A stretch of 64,000 nucleotides of DNA from a bacterium (lineage in GTDB: Bacteria; Zhuqueibacterota; Zhuqueibacteria; Oleimicrobiales; Geothermoviventaceae): contig JAPWUV010000003.1 in NCBI GenBank assembly GCA_028275345.1, positions 62,001-126,000 of the forward strand. The letters are read 5' to 3'. Shown piece by piece: positions 34,786-44,073 of the stretch (its first letter is position 1; every line of letters starts with the position of its first letter). The position numbers and the translations under genes are program-made. The notes beneath the pieces were generated by a model, which did no database searches, was not told the DNA's origin, and saw nothing but the letters and a program-made list of their open reading frames with translations.

Positions 34786-36555
34786 CTATCCTATGCCCAA
34801 TCCCCCCTCCCTGTTCCCTTCCCAGCTGGGCTCATCGACAAAAAGACTCACCAATTCCGAACGCTCCACGTCCACAAGGCCCATATCGGTCAACTTCAAT
34901 TCGGGGATCACCGGAAGCGCCAGGAAGCTCAGGGCCATGAACGGGTCCTTCAGGCGAACTCCAAGCTCCGCGGCTGCCTCGTTCAGGCGCCGCAGCCGTT
35001 CACTCACCTCCCTCACGGAGAGTTTGCTCATGAGTCCTGCAATGGGCAGTTCAAGCTGTTCCAGCACCTGACCATCCGCCGCTACGACCAGCCCGCCGCC
35101 CATCTTGTTCACGGTGACCACGGCGCGGAAGATGTCTTCGTCCTCCACCCCTACCGCAATCACATTGTGGGAATCGTGGGCGATGGAGGAGGCCAGAGCT
35201 CCTCGGCGTAGCCCCAAACCCTTCACAAGGCCCTTCCCTACGTTCCCGCTGGCTCGGTGGCGATCGAGGACGAACAGCCGCAGGAGATCGCGTTCGGGAT
35301 CCGAGATCACCTGGCCGTTCAGCACGGTGGCTTTTTCGATCCTTTGCCGAGTTACGATCTGGTCGGGTACGACCTCGATCACTCGGCAAAGTTGGCCCTT
35401 CGCCGGGATCTGAAATTCATCGCCCTCGAGCCACTTGAGATTCATGCTTCCGCGAAGGTTCGGGGATGGTCTGGGAACTTCCTCCCAGATAGCCTCTCCG
35501 TCCCGAGCCACCAGCTGCCCGTTCTTGAACACCAATCGGACCCGAAAATCCTCGAAGTTATCGATCGCCACGATATCCGCATAGCGACCAGGGGCGATGG
35601 CCCCCAGCTTGCGGAGACCGAAGTACTCCGCACAGTTGATCGTAGCCATTTGGACCGCGAGCACGGGATCGAGCCCTTGCCGGATGGCCGTTTTGATCAC
35701 GTGGTTAAGGTGTCCCTCGGAAAGGAGATGGTGCGGGTGCCGATCGTCAGTCACGAAGAAGAAGCGGCGACTGTTCCCCTCGTTCACCAAGGGGAGCAGG
35801 TCTGCAAGATTCTTGGCGGCCGATCCCTCCCGGATCATGACGTACATTCCGGCCCGCAGCTTCTCCTCGGCTTCTTCCCGCGACGTGCATTCGTGATCCG
35901 AGCTCACCCCTGTCGCCACATAGGCATTCAGATCCTTGCCCGAAAGGCCGGGCGCATGGCCATCCACGCGTTTATCCGAGGCGATCTTGATCTTGTCCAG
36001 CAGGTCCTCGTCGAGGTTCAACACGCCGGGATAGTTCATCACCTCAGCCAGACCCAGGACCCACCTCTCCTGGAAAAACGGGAATAGATCGAAGGCCCGG
36101 AGCGAGGATCCCGTCGACTCCAGACTGGTCGCCGGCACGCACGAAGGCAACATGAAGAAGACATTCAGCGGATTGTATTTGCTGGACTCCATCATGTAGC
36201 GGAGCCCTTCGATCCCCATCACGTTGGCGATCTCGTGGGGATCGGCTACCACGGAGGTGGTGCCGAGTGGCACCACGGCGCGAGCGAATTGCGGAACCTC
36301 GACGAGCGAGCTCTCGATGTGGAGATGCCCGTCAATGAAACCGGGAAGCAGGATTAGGCCGCTGACGTCCATCTCTTCCCTGCCGATGTAGCCTGAGCCG
36401 AAACCCACCACATGCTCATCGGCGATGGCCACATCAGCGCGTAGAAGCTCCCCGCTGAAAACATTCAGCACCGTTCCGCCCCTCAAGACCAAGTCCGCGG
36501 GCTCGAGCCCGCGGCCAGCCCGGATCAGCCTCTCAAGTGGAACCGGCTTCGGCAT
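34786..36555 (-). CDS. ade: Adenine deaminase
   Basis: Ade converts adenine to hypoxanthine. The 589-residue amidohydrolase shows the composite metal site GFIDGHLHIESS near residue 74 and DPHEIANV, then GHAPGLSG, SSDHECTS and DDRHPHHLLSEGH; the C-terminal domain has HDSHN and VNKMGGGLVV. The ATG follows GAGGTG; the longer frame upstream is intergenic. With nupC and punA it forms a purine-salvage set, though 227 bp separate it from punA. Confidence 0.94.
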   Translation of the reverse strand: MPKPVPLERLIRAGRGLEPADLVLRGGTVLNVFSGELLRADVAIADEHVVGFGSGYIGREEMDVSGLILLPGFIDGHLHIESSLVEVPQFARAVVPLGTTSVVADPHEIANVMGIEGLRYMMESSKYNPLNVFFMLPSCVPATSLESTGSSLRAFDLFPFFQERWVLGLAEVMNYPGVLNLDEDLLDKIKIASDKRVDGHAPGLSGKDLNAYVATGVSSDHECTSREEAEEKLRAGMYVMIREGSAAKNLADLLPLVNEGNSRRFFFVTDDRHPHHLLSEGHLNHVIKTAIRQGLDPVLAVQMATINCAEYFGLRKLGAIAPGRYADIVAIDNFEDFRVRLVFKNGQLVARDGEAIWEEVPRPSPNLRGSMNLKWLEGDEFQIPAKGQLCRVIEVVPDQIVTRQRIEKATVLNGQVISDPERDLLRLFVLDRHRASGNVGKGLVKGLGLRRGALASSIAHDSHNVIAVGVEDEDIFRAVVTVNKMGGGLVVAADGQVLEQLELPIAGLMSKLSVREVSERLRRLNEAAAELGVRLKDPFMALSFLALPVIPELKLTDMGLVDVERSELVSLFVDEPSWEGNREGGLGIG

Positions 36556-36782
36556 GGGACACCTCGAATTTGCACTTCGCTCAGACCAATGGCCGGGGGC
36601 CATTCTGCCCGAAGTCAATGCCACACTGCTACCCCCCTCACCTCCTCTGTAGCGAGATTCGCGCCGAGCGAGCCCGGAACCTGCCGCTGACTGCATCGGT
36701 CGCGCTGCCCGTCCGCGAGCCTTGATCCGGGCCAAAGACGACCCCCCGGCCCGGCGCGTTCGGCTCCGAAAGCCGTGCCTTG

Positions 36783-37610
36783 TCAGTCCCGGGGCATCCG
36801 CTCCAGCAGGACGAAGAGCAGATGGGACAGCCTCTCCTGGGCCAGTTGCGCCACGCGAACGACCTCGTGGTGATCTATCGCGCCATGCCCATGCGCCCCT
36901 GCTCGATTCGTGATCACCGAAATCCCGAGCACTTCCAACCCTCGCTGCCGCGCCGCAATCACCTCGGGGATCGTGGACATGGTCACGGCATCCCCACCGA
37001 GTCTCCGGATCATTTCCACCTCAGCGGGGGTTTCGTAGGTCGGCCCCAGAACACCGAATAACACCCCCTCCTTCAGTTGGATTCCAAGTTCCTGGGCTAT
37101 TTGCCGAGCCAAGTCGCGGAGTCTGATCGAGTAGGCGGAGCTCATGTCCGGGAACCTGGGGCCGAACTGTTGCGAACTGGGCCCGACGAGCGGGTTCTGG
37201 AACATGAAGTTCACATGGTCGACGATCAGCATCAAATCCCCCGCCTCGAACTCCGGATTCACGCCGCCCGCGGCGTTGGTGACAAGGAGCCGCCGAGCTC
37301 CGAGCTCCACCGCCACATGCACCGGAAGCGCAACCTCTTGCGGCGTGTACCCTTCGTACAGATGGACGCGCCCGGAACAAATCAGCAGCCGGGTCGGCCC
37401 GACCCTGCCCCAAATCACCTCCCCCGGATGCCCAGGCACAGAAGGCACCGGCCAATGGGGGATTTCGCGCATCGGGATCTTGCCCCAGTCGGCCAACTGG
37501 CTCGCGACTCCTCCGAGGCCGGAGCCGAGCACCAACGCCGCGTCAGGAGGGAAAGGCATGCGACCGCGAAGGTAATCCGCCGCCTCCCGCACACGCTCCC
37601 TCAGTCCCAT
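36783..37610 (-). CDS. punA: Purine-nucleoside phosphorylase (trimeric, class I)
   Basis: This 275-residue PNP family 2 enzyme has ALVLGSGLGG near residue 26, the phosphate-binding GHPGE and GRVHLYEGY segments, TNAAGGVNP near 110, the GPTYETPAE motif near 190 and ITNRAGAHGH near 237. It splits purine nucleosides to base and ribose-1-P. The ATG follows AGGAG. It starts 9 bp after nupC, so uptake and cleavage are co-expressed. Confidence 0.94.
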   Translation of the reverse strand: MGLRERVREAADYLRGRMPFPPDAALVLGSGLGGVASQLADWGKIPMREIPHWPVPSVPGHPGEVIWGRVGPTRLLICSGRVHLYEGYTPQEVALPVHVAVELGARRLLVTNAAGGVNPEFEAGDLMLIVDHVNFMFQNPLVGPSSQQFGPRFPDMSSAYSIRLRDLARQIAQELGIQLKEGVLFGVLGPTYETPAEVEMIRRLGGDAVTMSTIPEVIAARQRGLEVLGISVITNRAGAHGHGAIDHHEVVRVAQLAQERLSHLLFVLLERMPRD

Positions 37611-37619
37611 GAGCTTCTC

Positions 37620-38891
37620 CTACATCAAGATTCCGGCGATGCAGGCGGTCATCCACGACGCGAGCGCCCCGGCGAACATGGCTCGCAGCCCGAGTCGAGC
37701 CAGATCCGCCCGCCGGTCCGGTGCAATCCCGCCAATTCCTCCGAGCTGGATGGCAATGGAGCCAAAATTCGCGAAGCCGCAAAGGGCATAGGTGGCAATC
37801 ACCCACGTGCGCGGATCGATCTGCTCGCGGATCTGCGTTAGCTGCAGGTACGCCACGAACTCGTTCACCGCAATCTTGGTTCCGAGCAAGCTCCCCATCT
37901 GGAGTACATCCTTCCACGGGACGCCGAGGAAAAATGCGATGGGGGAGAAAAGGTATCCCAAAAGCTGCTGCAACGAGGTTCCAAGGAAGCCCAGCAGGTA
38001 ATTGATCATCGCAATCAGCGAGAGGAAGGCCAAGAGCATCGCCCCGACATTGAGGGCCAATTTCAGTCCCTGCCCTGCCCCAGAAGCGGCGGCATCGATC
38101 ACGTTCACGGTGTCCCTGGCAACCTCCAGCCGTACCCGGCCCATTGTCTCCGGCGCCGCCGTCTCGGGGTAGACGAGTTTTGCCATCACGAGCGCAGCGG
38201 GAGCGGACATTACGCTTGCGGCCATGAGGTGGCCAGCATCCACCCCGAACCGTACGTAGGCGGCCATCACCCCTCCGGCGATCGTGGCAAACCCCGCGGT
38301 CATCACCGCCATGAGCTCCGAGACCGTCATCGAGGGGACGTAGGGACGGACCACCAGCGGCGCCTCCGTCATCCCCACGAAGATGTTGCTTGCCGCGCAG
38401 AGGGATTCCGCGCCGCTCGTCCGCATGAGCCGTGCCATGACCCAGGCGAAGGCCTGGACAAGCCGCTGCATGACGCCCAAGTGGTACAGGACCGCCATCA
38501 GCGAGGCGAAGAAAATGATCGTCGGCAGGATGTGAAAGGCGAAAACGGAGCCGATGTTCACAAACTGCTGCGCGCCCGCATCCCACAGCTGGAAGGGCCC
38601 TTGGCCCCCCATCTGGCTGACGATCTGCGGATCGCCGCGGTAGAGATTGCCGAAGAGAAACGACGCTCCCGCATCTGTGAAGGCCAAAAGACGCTGGATC
38701 ACAGCTCTCGCCGCGAAAAAGACCTGCTTGCCGGGAACGGTCTTCAGGATGAGCGCCGCGAACGCCACCTGAAGAGCCAATCCCCAGATCACCGTTCGGA
38801 GCTCAATCCGCCGCCGGTTGTTGGACATCAGCCAGGCGAGAAAAAGCAGAAAGCCCAGCCCCAGAAAGCTGCGCATCCGGAGCAACCACAT
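37620..38891 (-). CDS. nupC: Concentrative nucleoside transporter (CNT/NupC family)
   Basis: This 423-residue protein has many hydrophobic helices and the CNT core: [17 protein letters not shown] near residue 165, the [18 protein letters not shown] gate helix and the C-terminal [12 protein letters not shown] and [15 protein letters not shown] segments. It imports nucleosides with Na+ or H+. GGAGG lies 7 nt before the ATG. A 14-bp palindrome in the leader (38925-38938) could be a regulator site. Confidence 0.93.
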   Translation of the reverse strand: MWLLRMRSFLGLGFLLFLAWLMSNNRRRIELRTVIWGLALQVAFAALILKTVPGKQVFFAARAVIQRLLAFTDAGASFLFGNLYRGDPQIVSQMGGQGPFQLWDAGAQQFVNIGSVFAFHILPTIIFFASLMAVLYHLGVMQRLVQAFAWVMARLMRTSGAESLCAASNIFVGMTEAPLVVRPYVPSMTVSELMAVMTAGFATIAGGVMAAYVRFGVDAGHLMAASVMSAPAALVMAKLVYPETAAPETMGRVRLEVARDTVNVIDAAASGAGQGLKLALNVGAMLLAFLSLIAMINYLLGFLGTSLQQLLGYLFSPIAFFLGVPWKDVLQMGSLLGTKIAVNEFVAYLQLTQIREQIDPRTWVIATYALCGFANFGSIAIQLGGIGGIAPDRRADLARLGLRAMFAGALASWMTACIAGILM

Positions 38892-38924
38892 CTCCCAACC
38901 TCCTCGATCATCCAGTGATGCACA

Positions 38925-38938
38925 CGGACTGCAGTCCG
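38925..38938. promoter_or_regulatory. Perfect 14-bp palindrome in the nupC leader (candidate operator)
   Basis: CGGACTGCAGTCCG lies about 34 bp upstream of the nupC ATG. A perfect even palindrome in the upstream region of a nucleoside-uptake operon fits a dimeric repressor site. No clear -10/-35 could be assigned around it. Confidence 0.35.
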
Positions 38939-39114
38939 AGAAAACAAGATGTATCGCACGCGCTACAAGTGGCCGGACCCCTAGCCCCCGACCCCTCTCA
39001 GCGCCGGGACGCGATTGCTCTCCCTCGCCTCCGAGCCAACCGAGCGTGCTTGCGCAGCCGGGCTTGAGATGGGAAGGCTACTGATGCGGGGCAAGCCGAG
39101 ATCTCCTTCCCTCT

Positions 39115-39765
39115 TCATCCCAAGTATCCCCTATCTCGCAGCAGTTCGCGCACCCGGGCGGCGACAAGCTGAATGGCCACCTCATTCTCTCCCCCTTGCG
39201 GGACGATGACATCGGCGTGCCCTTTCGAGGGCTCCACGAATTGCAGGTGCATTGGCCGCACCGTCTCCAAGTACTGCTTCACCACGGAAGTAAGGGAGCG
39301 GCCCCGCTCGTTCATGTCGCGCATCAGGCGTCGGATGAACCGCACATCCGGTTCACTCTCGACGTAGATCTTGAGGTCCATCAGCTTCCGAAGTTCTTGG
39401 TCATGCAAGATCAGGATGCCCTCGAGGATGACCACCGGCCGCGGCTCGAGCGGGTAGGACTCGCCAGTCCGGCAGTGCGCGACGAAATCGTACCGGGGTA
39501 CTTGCACCGGCAATCCGGCCAGCAACCGCCGAACGTGCTCCCGAAGGAGAGGAAAATCGATCGCATCGGGGTGGTCAAAATTCCGCTTCTCCCGCTCGGC
39601 AAACGGCAAATGGCTCAGATCGCGGTAGTACCAGTCCTGCTGAAGCAGCACCACCTGCTCCGTCCCTACCCGTGCCGCAAGCCGCTGGGCAACGAGGGTC
39701 TTCCCGGACCCCGTTCCTCCTGCGATTCCGACAAACACGGGTTTTTGCGCCAAGTCTTCCGCCAA
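39115..39765 (-). CDS. udk: Uridine kinase
   Basis: This 216-residue P-loop kinase phosphorylates uridine/cytidine. It shows GIAGGTGSGKT at residues 15-25, DWYYRDLS, the NFDHPDAIDF motif, the YDF...R substrate loop and VILEGILIL. There is no ATG; TTG at 39765 follows GAGGAGAG by 6 nt and gives the usual family length. A much longer open frame upstream is not supported. It lies between nupC and ssb, separated from ssb by a terminator. Confidence 0.93.
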   Translation of the reverse strand: MAEDLAQKPVFVGIAGGTGSGKTLVAQRLAARVGTEQVVLLQQDWYYRDLSHLPFAEREKRNFDHPDAIDFPLLREHVRRLLAGLPVQVPRYDFVAHCRTGESYPLEPRPVVILEGILILHDQELRKLMDLKIYVESEPDVRFIRRLMRDMNERGRSLTSVVKQYLETVRPMHLQFVEPSKGHADVIVPQGGENEVAIQLVAARVRELLRDRGYLG

Positions 39766-39779
39766 CTTAAGCTCTCCTC

Positions 39780-40025
39780 GCGAGGCTAATAGGACTTGCT
39801 CCCCTGCTCCGAGGCGAGACCAGCACCGGCTGACCCGACCGAGCCATCGTGCCCGCCCATGGAGCTGGACGTCCATCGGGACCATCGACGGAGCTGGCCT
39901 CTGGGGGACGCTCCACTCCTGCCCGTCCCTCCGACCGAGTGCAGAAACTACTCCTCCGTAAGGACCGGCCTCCGGTGGCCTATCACCGCAAAGTCGAGAT
40001 CCGCATCGCCGGAGGTGAAGATAAC
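39780..40025. other. Intergenic region upstream of udk
   Basis: No gene is supported between the udk Shine-Dalgarno and the ssb terminator. No consensus promoter was recognised, although udk must be transcribed from here because the ssb transcript terminates at 40026-40056. Confidence 0.4.
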
Positions 40026-40056
40026 AAAAAGTCCGAAACCACAAGGGTTTCGGACT
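40026..40056 (-). terminator. Intrinsic terminator of ssb
   Basis: A perfect 11-bp stem (arms 40046-40056 and 40030-40040, 5-nt loop) is followed on the minus strand by TTTTTGTTAT. It ends about 30 bp past the ssb stop. Confidence 0.9.
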
Positions 40057-40086
40057 CCATCGGTCCAAGCCGCCGCCAAGGATTCG

Positions 40087-40512
40087 TCAGAAGGGAATAT
40101 CCTCTTCGGGGGATTCCTCCAACATTTCGGGCGGAGGCGGGGCCGGTTCCTCCTCGACGGTGACCTCTCCCTTGGTGTCCAGAAACTGGATCTTCTCCGC
40201 CACTACCTCGGTCACCCAGCGCCGGACTCCGTTGCGGTCTTCGTACGTTCGCGTCTGGAGTCGTCCCTCGACGTAGACGCGGCTTCCTTTCTTGAGGAAT
40301 TGGTTAGCCGTCTCTGCGAGCTGCCGCCAAGCGACGACCCTATGCCAATCGGTCCGCTCCTGCTGATTCCCTTCCTGATCTCGCCAGACGATGTTGGTCG
40401 CCAGATTGAAGTTCACCACCGGTGCTCCGTTCGGCGCCACCCGGTACTCCGGGTCTGCCCCCAGACGACCGATGAGCAGCACCTTGTTCAGGGTTCCCCT
40501 TCCGACCGCCAT
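40087..40512 (-). CDS. ssb: Single-stranded DNA-binding protein
   Basis: This 141-residue SSB has an N-terminal OB fold (LNKVLLIGRLGADPEYR, TDWHRVVAWRQLAE, GSRVYVEGRLQTR), a proline/acidic linker and the partner-binding acidic tip EEDIPF. The ATG at 40512 follows AAAGGAG by 7 nt. It is a single-gene unit with its own promoter and terminator. Confidence 0.97.
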   Translation of the reverse strand: MAVGRGTLNKVLLIGRLGADPEYRVAPNGAPVVNFNLATNIVWRDQEGNQQERTDWHRVVAWRQLAETANQFLKKGSRVYVEGRLQTRTYEDRNGVRRWVTEVVAEKIQFLDTKGEVTVEEEPAPPPPEMLEESPEEDIPF

Positions 40513-40573
40513 GGCAAACTCCTTTGATTTGGATGGTACAAGCCCCTCGTGCACACACCCCGGAAACATGCAC

Positions 40574-40602
40574 ATCTTAGCAAAAACCTCGCCCCGTGTC
40601 AA
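40574..40602 (-). promoter_or_regulatory. Sigma-70-type promoter of ssb
   Basis: TTGACA (40597-40602), a 17-bp spacer and TAAGAT (40574-40579) on the minus strand predict a start near 40567 and a 5' leader of about 55 nt. Confidence 0.75.
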
Positions 40603-40684
40603 GGGCGAAAGTGAGGGGCCCGCCGGGGGCGCCGCCGGTCTCCCTCCGATTGCGCCCTATCTCGCTCGAGAGGCGAGCTTGCGG

Positions 40685-41428
40685 TCAGCCTTCGTACTTT
40701 CCGGACAGCTCGGAGGCCGCTTCTTCATCGGCGATGATCGTCGCCCTGGGGTGCATCTGGACGATGGTCGCAGGGACCATGGCCGTGATCGGACCCTCCA
40801 CCGTGATCTTGATGGCATGGGCCTTGGCTTTCCCGCTGGCCAGGAGAAGAATCTCTCGGGCGTCCATGATCGTGCCGATCCCCATGGTGATCGCGTATTT
40901 CGGAACCTGGTCGATGGAACCGAAGAACCGCGCATTGTCCTTCCGGGTCTGTTCCGTAAGGGTCTTGATCCGGGTGCGGGAGCCCAGGGACGAGCCCGGC
41001 TCGTTGAAGGCAATGTGTCCGTTCGCTCCAATGCCGAGGATCTGGAGATCGATCCCGCCGGCCTTGGCGATCTGCTCTTCGTACCAGCGGCAGTGCTCCT
41101 CGATGTCGTCGGCCATCCCATGCGGTATGAAAACAAACCGCCGGTCGATGTTGATGTGCTTGAAGAAGTTCTCCCACATGAAGTAGTGGTAGCTCTGAGG
41201 ATGTTCCGGGGGAAGGCCCACGTACTCGTCCAGATTGAAGGTCGTGACTTTGGAGAAGTCGAGACCTTCCTCCTTGTGAAGGCGAATCAGCTCCCGGTAT
41301 AGACCGAGAGGGGTACTGCCTGTAGCCAGCCCAAGGACGCAATTCGGCTTCTTCCGGATGAGGGCGGCCACTTTCTTGGCGGCCACCTTGCTCATCTCTT
41401 CGTAATCTTTGGTCACGATGACGAGCAT
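40685..41428 (-). CDS. nagB: Glucosamine-6-phosphate deaminase
   Basis: NagB converts GlcN-6-P to fructose-6-P and ammonia. The 247-residue protein shows GLATGSTPLGLY near residue 34, FNLDEYVGL with the catalytic Asp near 68, GIGANGHIAFNEPGS near 132 and TMGIGTIMDA. ATG 41428 follows AGGAGGT. It is the last gene of an anmK/GlmU-like/nagB set handling amino sugars. Confidence 0.94.
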   Translation of the reverse strand: MLVIVTKDYEEMSKVAAKKVAALIRKKPNCVLGLATGSTPLGLYRELIRLHKEEGLDFSKVTTFNLDEYVGLPPEHPQSYHYFMWENFFKHINIDRRFVFIPHGMADDIEEHCRWYEEQIAKAGGIDLQILGIGANGHIAFNEPGSSLGSRTRIKTLTEQTRKDNARFFGSIDQVPKYAITMGIGTIMDAREILLLASGKAKAHAIKITVEGPITAMVPATIVQMHPRATIIADEEAASELSGKYEG

Positions 41429-41477
41429 CTCCCACCTCCTGGGCCCCAGGGCCCACGTCCTGACCTCCCTCTGCACG

Positions 41478-42731
41478 TCAAATCTTCACCCCCCTGTCCA
41501 GGATCGGAGGCACGGGCATTTCATACACATGACGCAAGACGGCCTCCTGAGCCAGGGTCAGCACCCGGTTACGCCGCGCCATCACGCGCCGTGCCGTCTC
41601 CAGCGTCTTCTCCAGATCGTACTTGTTGAGTCCCGCAGCTCCTCCCCAGTGGAAAGATGGGATGTAGCGAGGGGGAAAACCTTCCCCGTACACGTTGCAT
41701 GCCACCCCCACCACGCTGCCCGTGTTGAACATGGTATTGATCCCCGTCTTGGTGTGATCCCCCATGAAAAGCCCCACGAAAAGACTCCCCGTATCCACCA
41801 CACGGTCATTGATTTGCACCCGCACGGGTGCGTAGTTGTTCTTCAAGTCAGAATTGTTGGTGTCAGCTCCGATGTTGACCCACATTCCAAGGTAGGCGTG
41901 TCCGAGGAATCCATCGTGTTGCTTGTTGCTGAAGGAGTGAATGATGGACTCTTCCACCTCGCCGCCGACCTTGCAGACCTCGCCAATGCTTGTTCCTTCG
42001 TAGATCTTCGCTCCGATCTTGATGGCCGTGTTCGGGCCGATGTAGGCCGGTCCCACGATCGTGGCATTGGCCATGATCTTTGCGCCTTCCGCAATGTACA
42101 CAGGGCCCTCTTCCGCCATGATCACCACCCCAGGCCAGAGCTCGGCCCGTTCGCCCACGAAGATGTTCTCCCGACCGACCAGCGCGACATTGGGATAAAC
42201 CTTCCCCAGGACCTGGCCCCCGACACCGAGCAGCTGGAATTCTCGGGCGATCTCCGCGCCATTGTGATGTACGAGATCCCACGGCCACCGAATAAGGGTG
42301 GCTTCCACTTCCACACGCGGCAGGTCCGCAAGCCACTCCGGCTCGAGGAAGTCCCCGAGGCGCTCCCACATCGTTTGGAGCTTGGCAGCGGGGAGCCAAG
42401 CCGCCACTAGCTCCTCCCCGCACCAAAAAGCACACGGCTCTTTCGTCTCGATCTGACGCATGAGCCCGCCGTCAGCCAAGAGCCTGCCGTTCACGAGGAG
42501 GACATCCCCGGCAGGCGGGGGCGCCGCAGGATCGATCCCCGTCTCTTCGCGCACCGCCCCCGCCAAATACCGTCGGCACTGGAGGAGTATCCGCCGCGGC
42601 TGAAATTCCTTGACAATCTTCTCCCGAAGACTCGACATGCCACAGCGCAGCTCGCAAGCGGGTCGGGTAAGCGTCAGCGGGTAGAGGTCCTGCACTTTGG
42701 CGTCCTCAAAGATGCAGATGGCTTCGAACAT
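41478..42731 (-). CDS. GlmU-like sugar nucleotidyltransferase/acetyltransferase (alternative bacterial type)
   Basis: This protein of about 417 residues begins with a reduced nucleotidyltransferase domain (ICIFEDAKVQDLYPLTLTRP, RCGMSSLREKI) and ends in a left-handed beta-helix with many hexapeptide turns and the NIGADTNNSDLKNNY segment. This layout matches the alternative GlmU family of Bacteroidetes- and spirochaete-type bacteria, thought to make UDP-GlcNAc from GlcN-1-P. Tandem ATG codons (42734/42731) follow GGGGAGG; 42731 has better spacing. It is placed between anmK and nagB. Both activities are inferred from family, not shown. Confidence 0.82.
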   Translation of the reverse strand: MFEAICIFEDAKVQDLYPLTLTRPACELRCGMSSLREKIVKEFQPRRILLQCRRYLAGAVREETGIDPAAPPPAGDVLLVNGRLLADGGLMRQIETKEPCAFWCGEELVAAWLPAAKLQTMWERLGDFLEPEWLADLPRVEVEATLIRWPWDLVHHNGAEIAREFQLLGVGGQVLGKVYPNVALVGRENIFVGERAELWPGVVIMAEEGPVYIAEGAKIMANATIVGPAYIGPNTAIKIGAKIYEGTSIGEVCKVGGEVEESIIHSFSNKQHDGFLGHAYLGMWVNIGADTNNSDLKNNYAPVRVQINDRVVDTGSLFVGLFMGDHTKTGINTMFNTGSVVGVACNVYGEGFPPRYIPSFHWGGAAGLNKYDLEKTLETARRVMARRNRVLTLAQEAVLRHVYEMPVPPILDRGVKI

Positions 42732-42769
42732 CATTGGCCTCCCCAACCTGTGTCCCGTTCCCTCGGCTT

Positions 42770-44026
42770 TCAGGGCAAGCAGATCTTGCCCAGGATGCCT
42801 GAACGACCGGCTCCGGTGGCGCCCGGGCAATTGCCCGCCTCCCCCCGCAGGGTCCGATCGGCCAATACAGCGAAGGCGATGGCCTCCTTCGCGTCCGGAT
42901 CCACGCCAACCTCCTGCGAAGTATGGATCTCCATCCCTGCCAGCTCCCGCCGCAGCTGGGCCATCAATGTGGGATTGTGTACCCCACCTCCGCTGCAGAT
43001 GAGAAGCTCCGGCCGGTCGGCATGAGGCAGAAGTGTCTCGAGCGATCGGGCAATACTTCGGGCAACGAACAGGGTCGCCGTGGCGAGTACATCCTCGGGG
43101 CTCAACCCACGCTTGTCGCCCTCCTCGGCCAGTCTCTTTGCCATGGCCATGCCGAAAACTTCCCTCCCAGTGCTCTTGGGCGGAAGCTTTCGGAAATAGG
43201 GATGCCGAAGGAGGTGGGACAACCACTCTTCATCCACGCGACCGGCGGCAGCATGCCGTCCATCCCAATCGGCGGGTTCTTCCCAGTACAATTCAGCCAG
43301 GGAATTTAGCAGGGCATTGCCCGGCCCGGTGTCGAAGCCGAGCACGTCTTCCAATCCGGCATTCTTGGGGATGATCGTCACATTGGCGATGCCCCCAATG
43401 TTGAGTGTGGCGACGCAGCGGTCCGGCGAACGAAAGAAGAGCCAATCCACCAAAGGTACCAGCGGGGCGCCGCTGCCGCCCAGGGCAACATCCCCTACCC
43501 GGAAATCCCCTACCGTCAAGATCCCCGTCCGCTTGGCTATCACATCCGGCTCGCCGATCTGCAGGGTGGCGCGGACAAGTCTCCCCAGGCAGCGACGCAG
43601 CTTGGGGAAGTGCCCGACCGTCTGGCCATGGGAGCCGATGAAATCGATCTCTTCTCGCGGAAGACCCGCATCGCGAAGGGTGTGAAGAACGGCTTCGGCG
43701 AAGAGCTCCCCCAGCCGGACGTTCAAACGGGCCAGCCGCTGGAGGGAAGACCGTCCCGCATGAGCCATCTCCAGAACGGCACGACGCGTCTCCTGGTCGT
43801 ACGGCCAAGTGCGGAAGGCAATCAGCCGGAAGGGAGGACTTTCCTCCGGACTCATCAGGTCCACCACCGCCACATCGATTCCGTCGGCTGAGGTGCCCGA
43901 CATCAGTCCGACGGCCCGTCGCTGAGGCTTTTCCCGGAGCTCACACAACCAGCAACGCGCCCTCTCCCCGCTCGTGCTCCTACTTGCCTCCGACGGGGGC
44001 CTACCCTTCTGGCCCTCCAGCCCCAT
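42770..44026 (-). CDS. anmK: Anhydro-N-acetylmuramic acid kinase
   Basis: AnmK phosphorylates and opens anhydroMurNAc during peptidoglycan recycling. The 418-residue ASKHA-fold kinase has GLMSGTSADGID, FIGSHGQTVGH, GSGAPLVPLVD, NIGGIANVT, FDTGPGNALL and the C-terminal ICSGGGVHNP. The ATG at 44026 has AGGAGG about 10 nt upstream. An in-frame TTG (44092) overlapping pta is less likely. The roughly 40 residues before the first motif are unusually long, so a later start cannot be excluded. Confidence 0.92.
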   Translation of the reverse strand: MGLEGQKGRPPSEASRSTSGERARCWLCELREKPQRRAVGLMSGTSADGIDVAVVDLMSPEESPPFRLIAFRTWPYDQETRRAVLEMAHAGRSSLQRLARLNVRLGELFAEAVLHTLRDAGLPREEIDFIGSHGQTVGHFPKLRRCLGRLVRATLQIGEPDVIAKRTGILTVGDFRVGDVALGGSGAPLVPLVDWLFFRSPDRCVATLNIGGIANVTIIPKNAGLEDVLGFDTGPGNALLNSLAELYWEEPADWDGRHAAAGRVDEEWLSHLLRHPYFRKLPPKSTGREVFGMAMAKRLAEEGDKRGLSPEDVLATATLFVARSIARSLETLLPHADRPELLICSGGGVHNPTLMAQLRRELAGMEIHTSQEVGVDPDAKEAIAFAVLADRTLRGEAGNCPGATGAGRSGILGKICLP

Positions 44027-44073
44027 GACATCCTTGCCTCCTGACCCCGCAAGCGCGAAGTCAGCGAGCCGGA

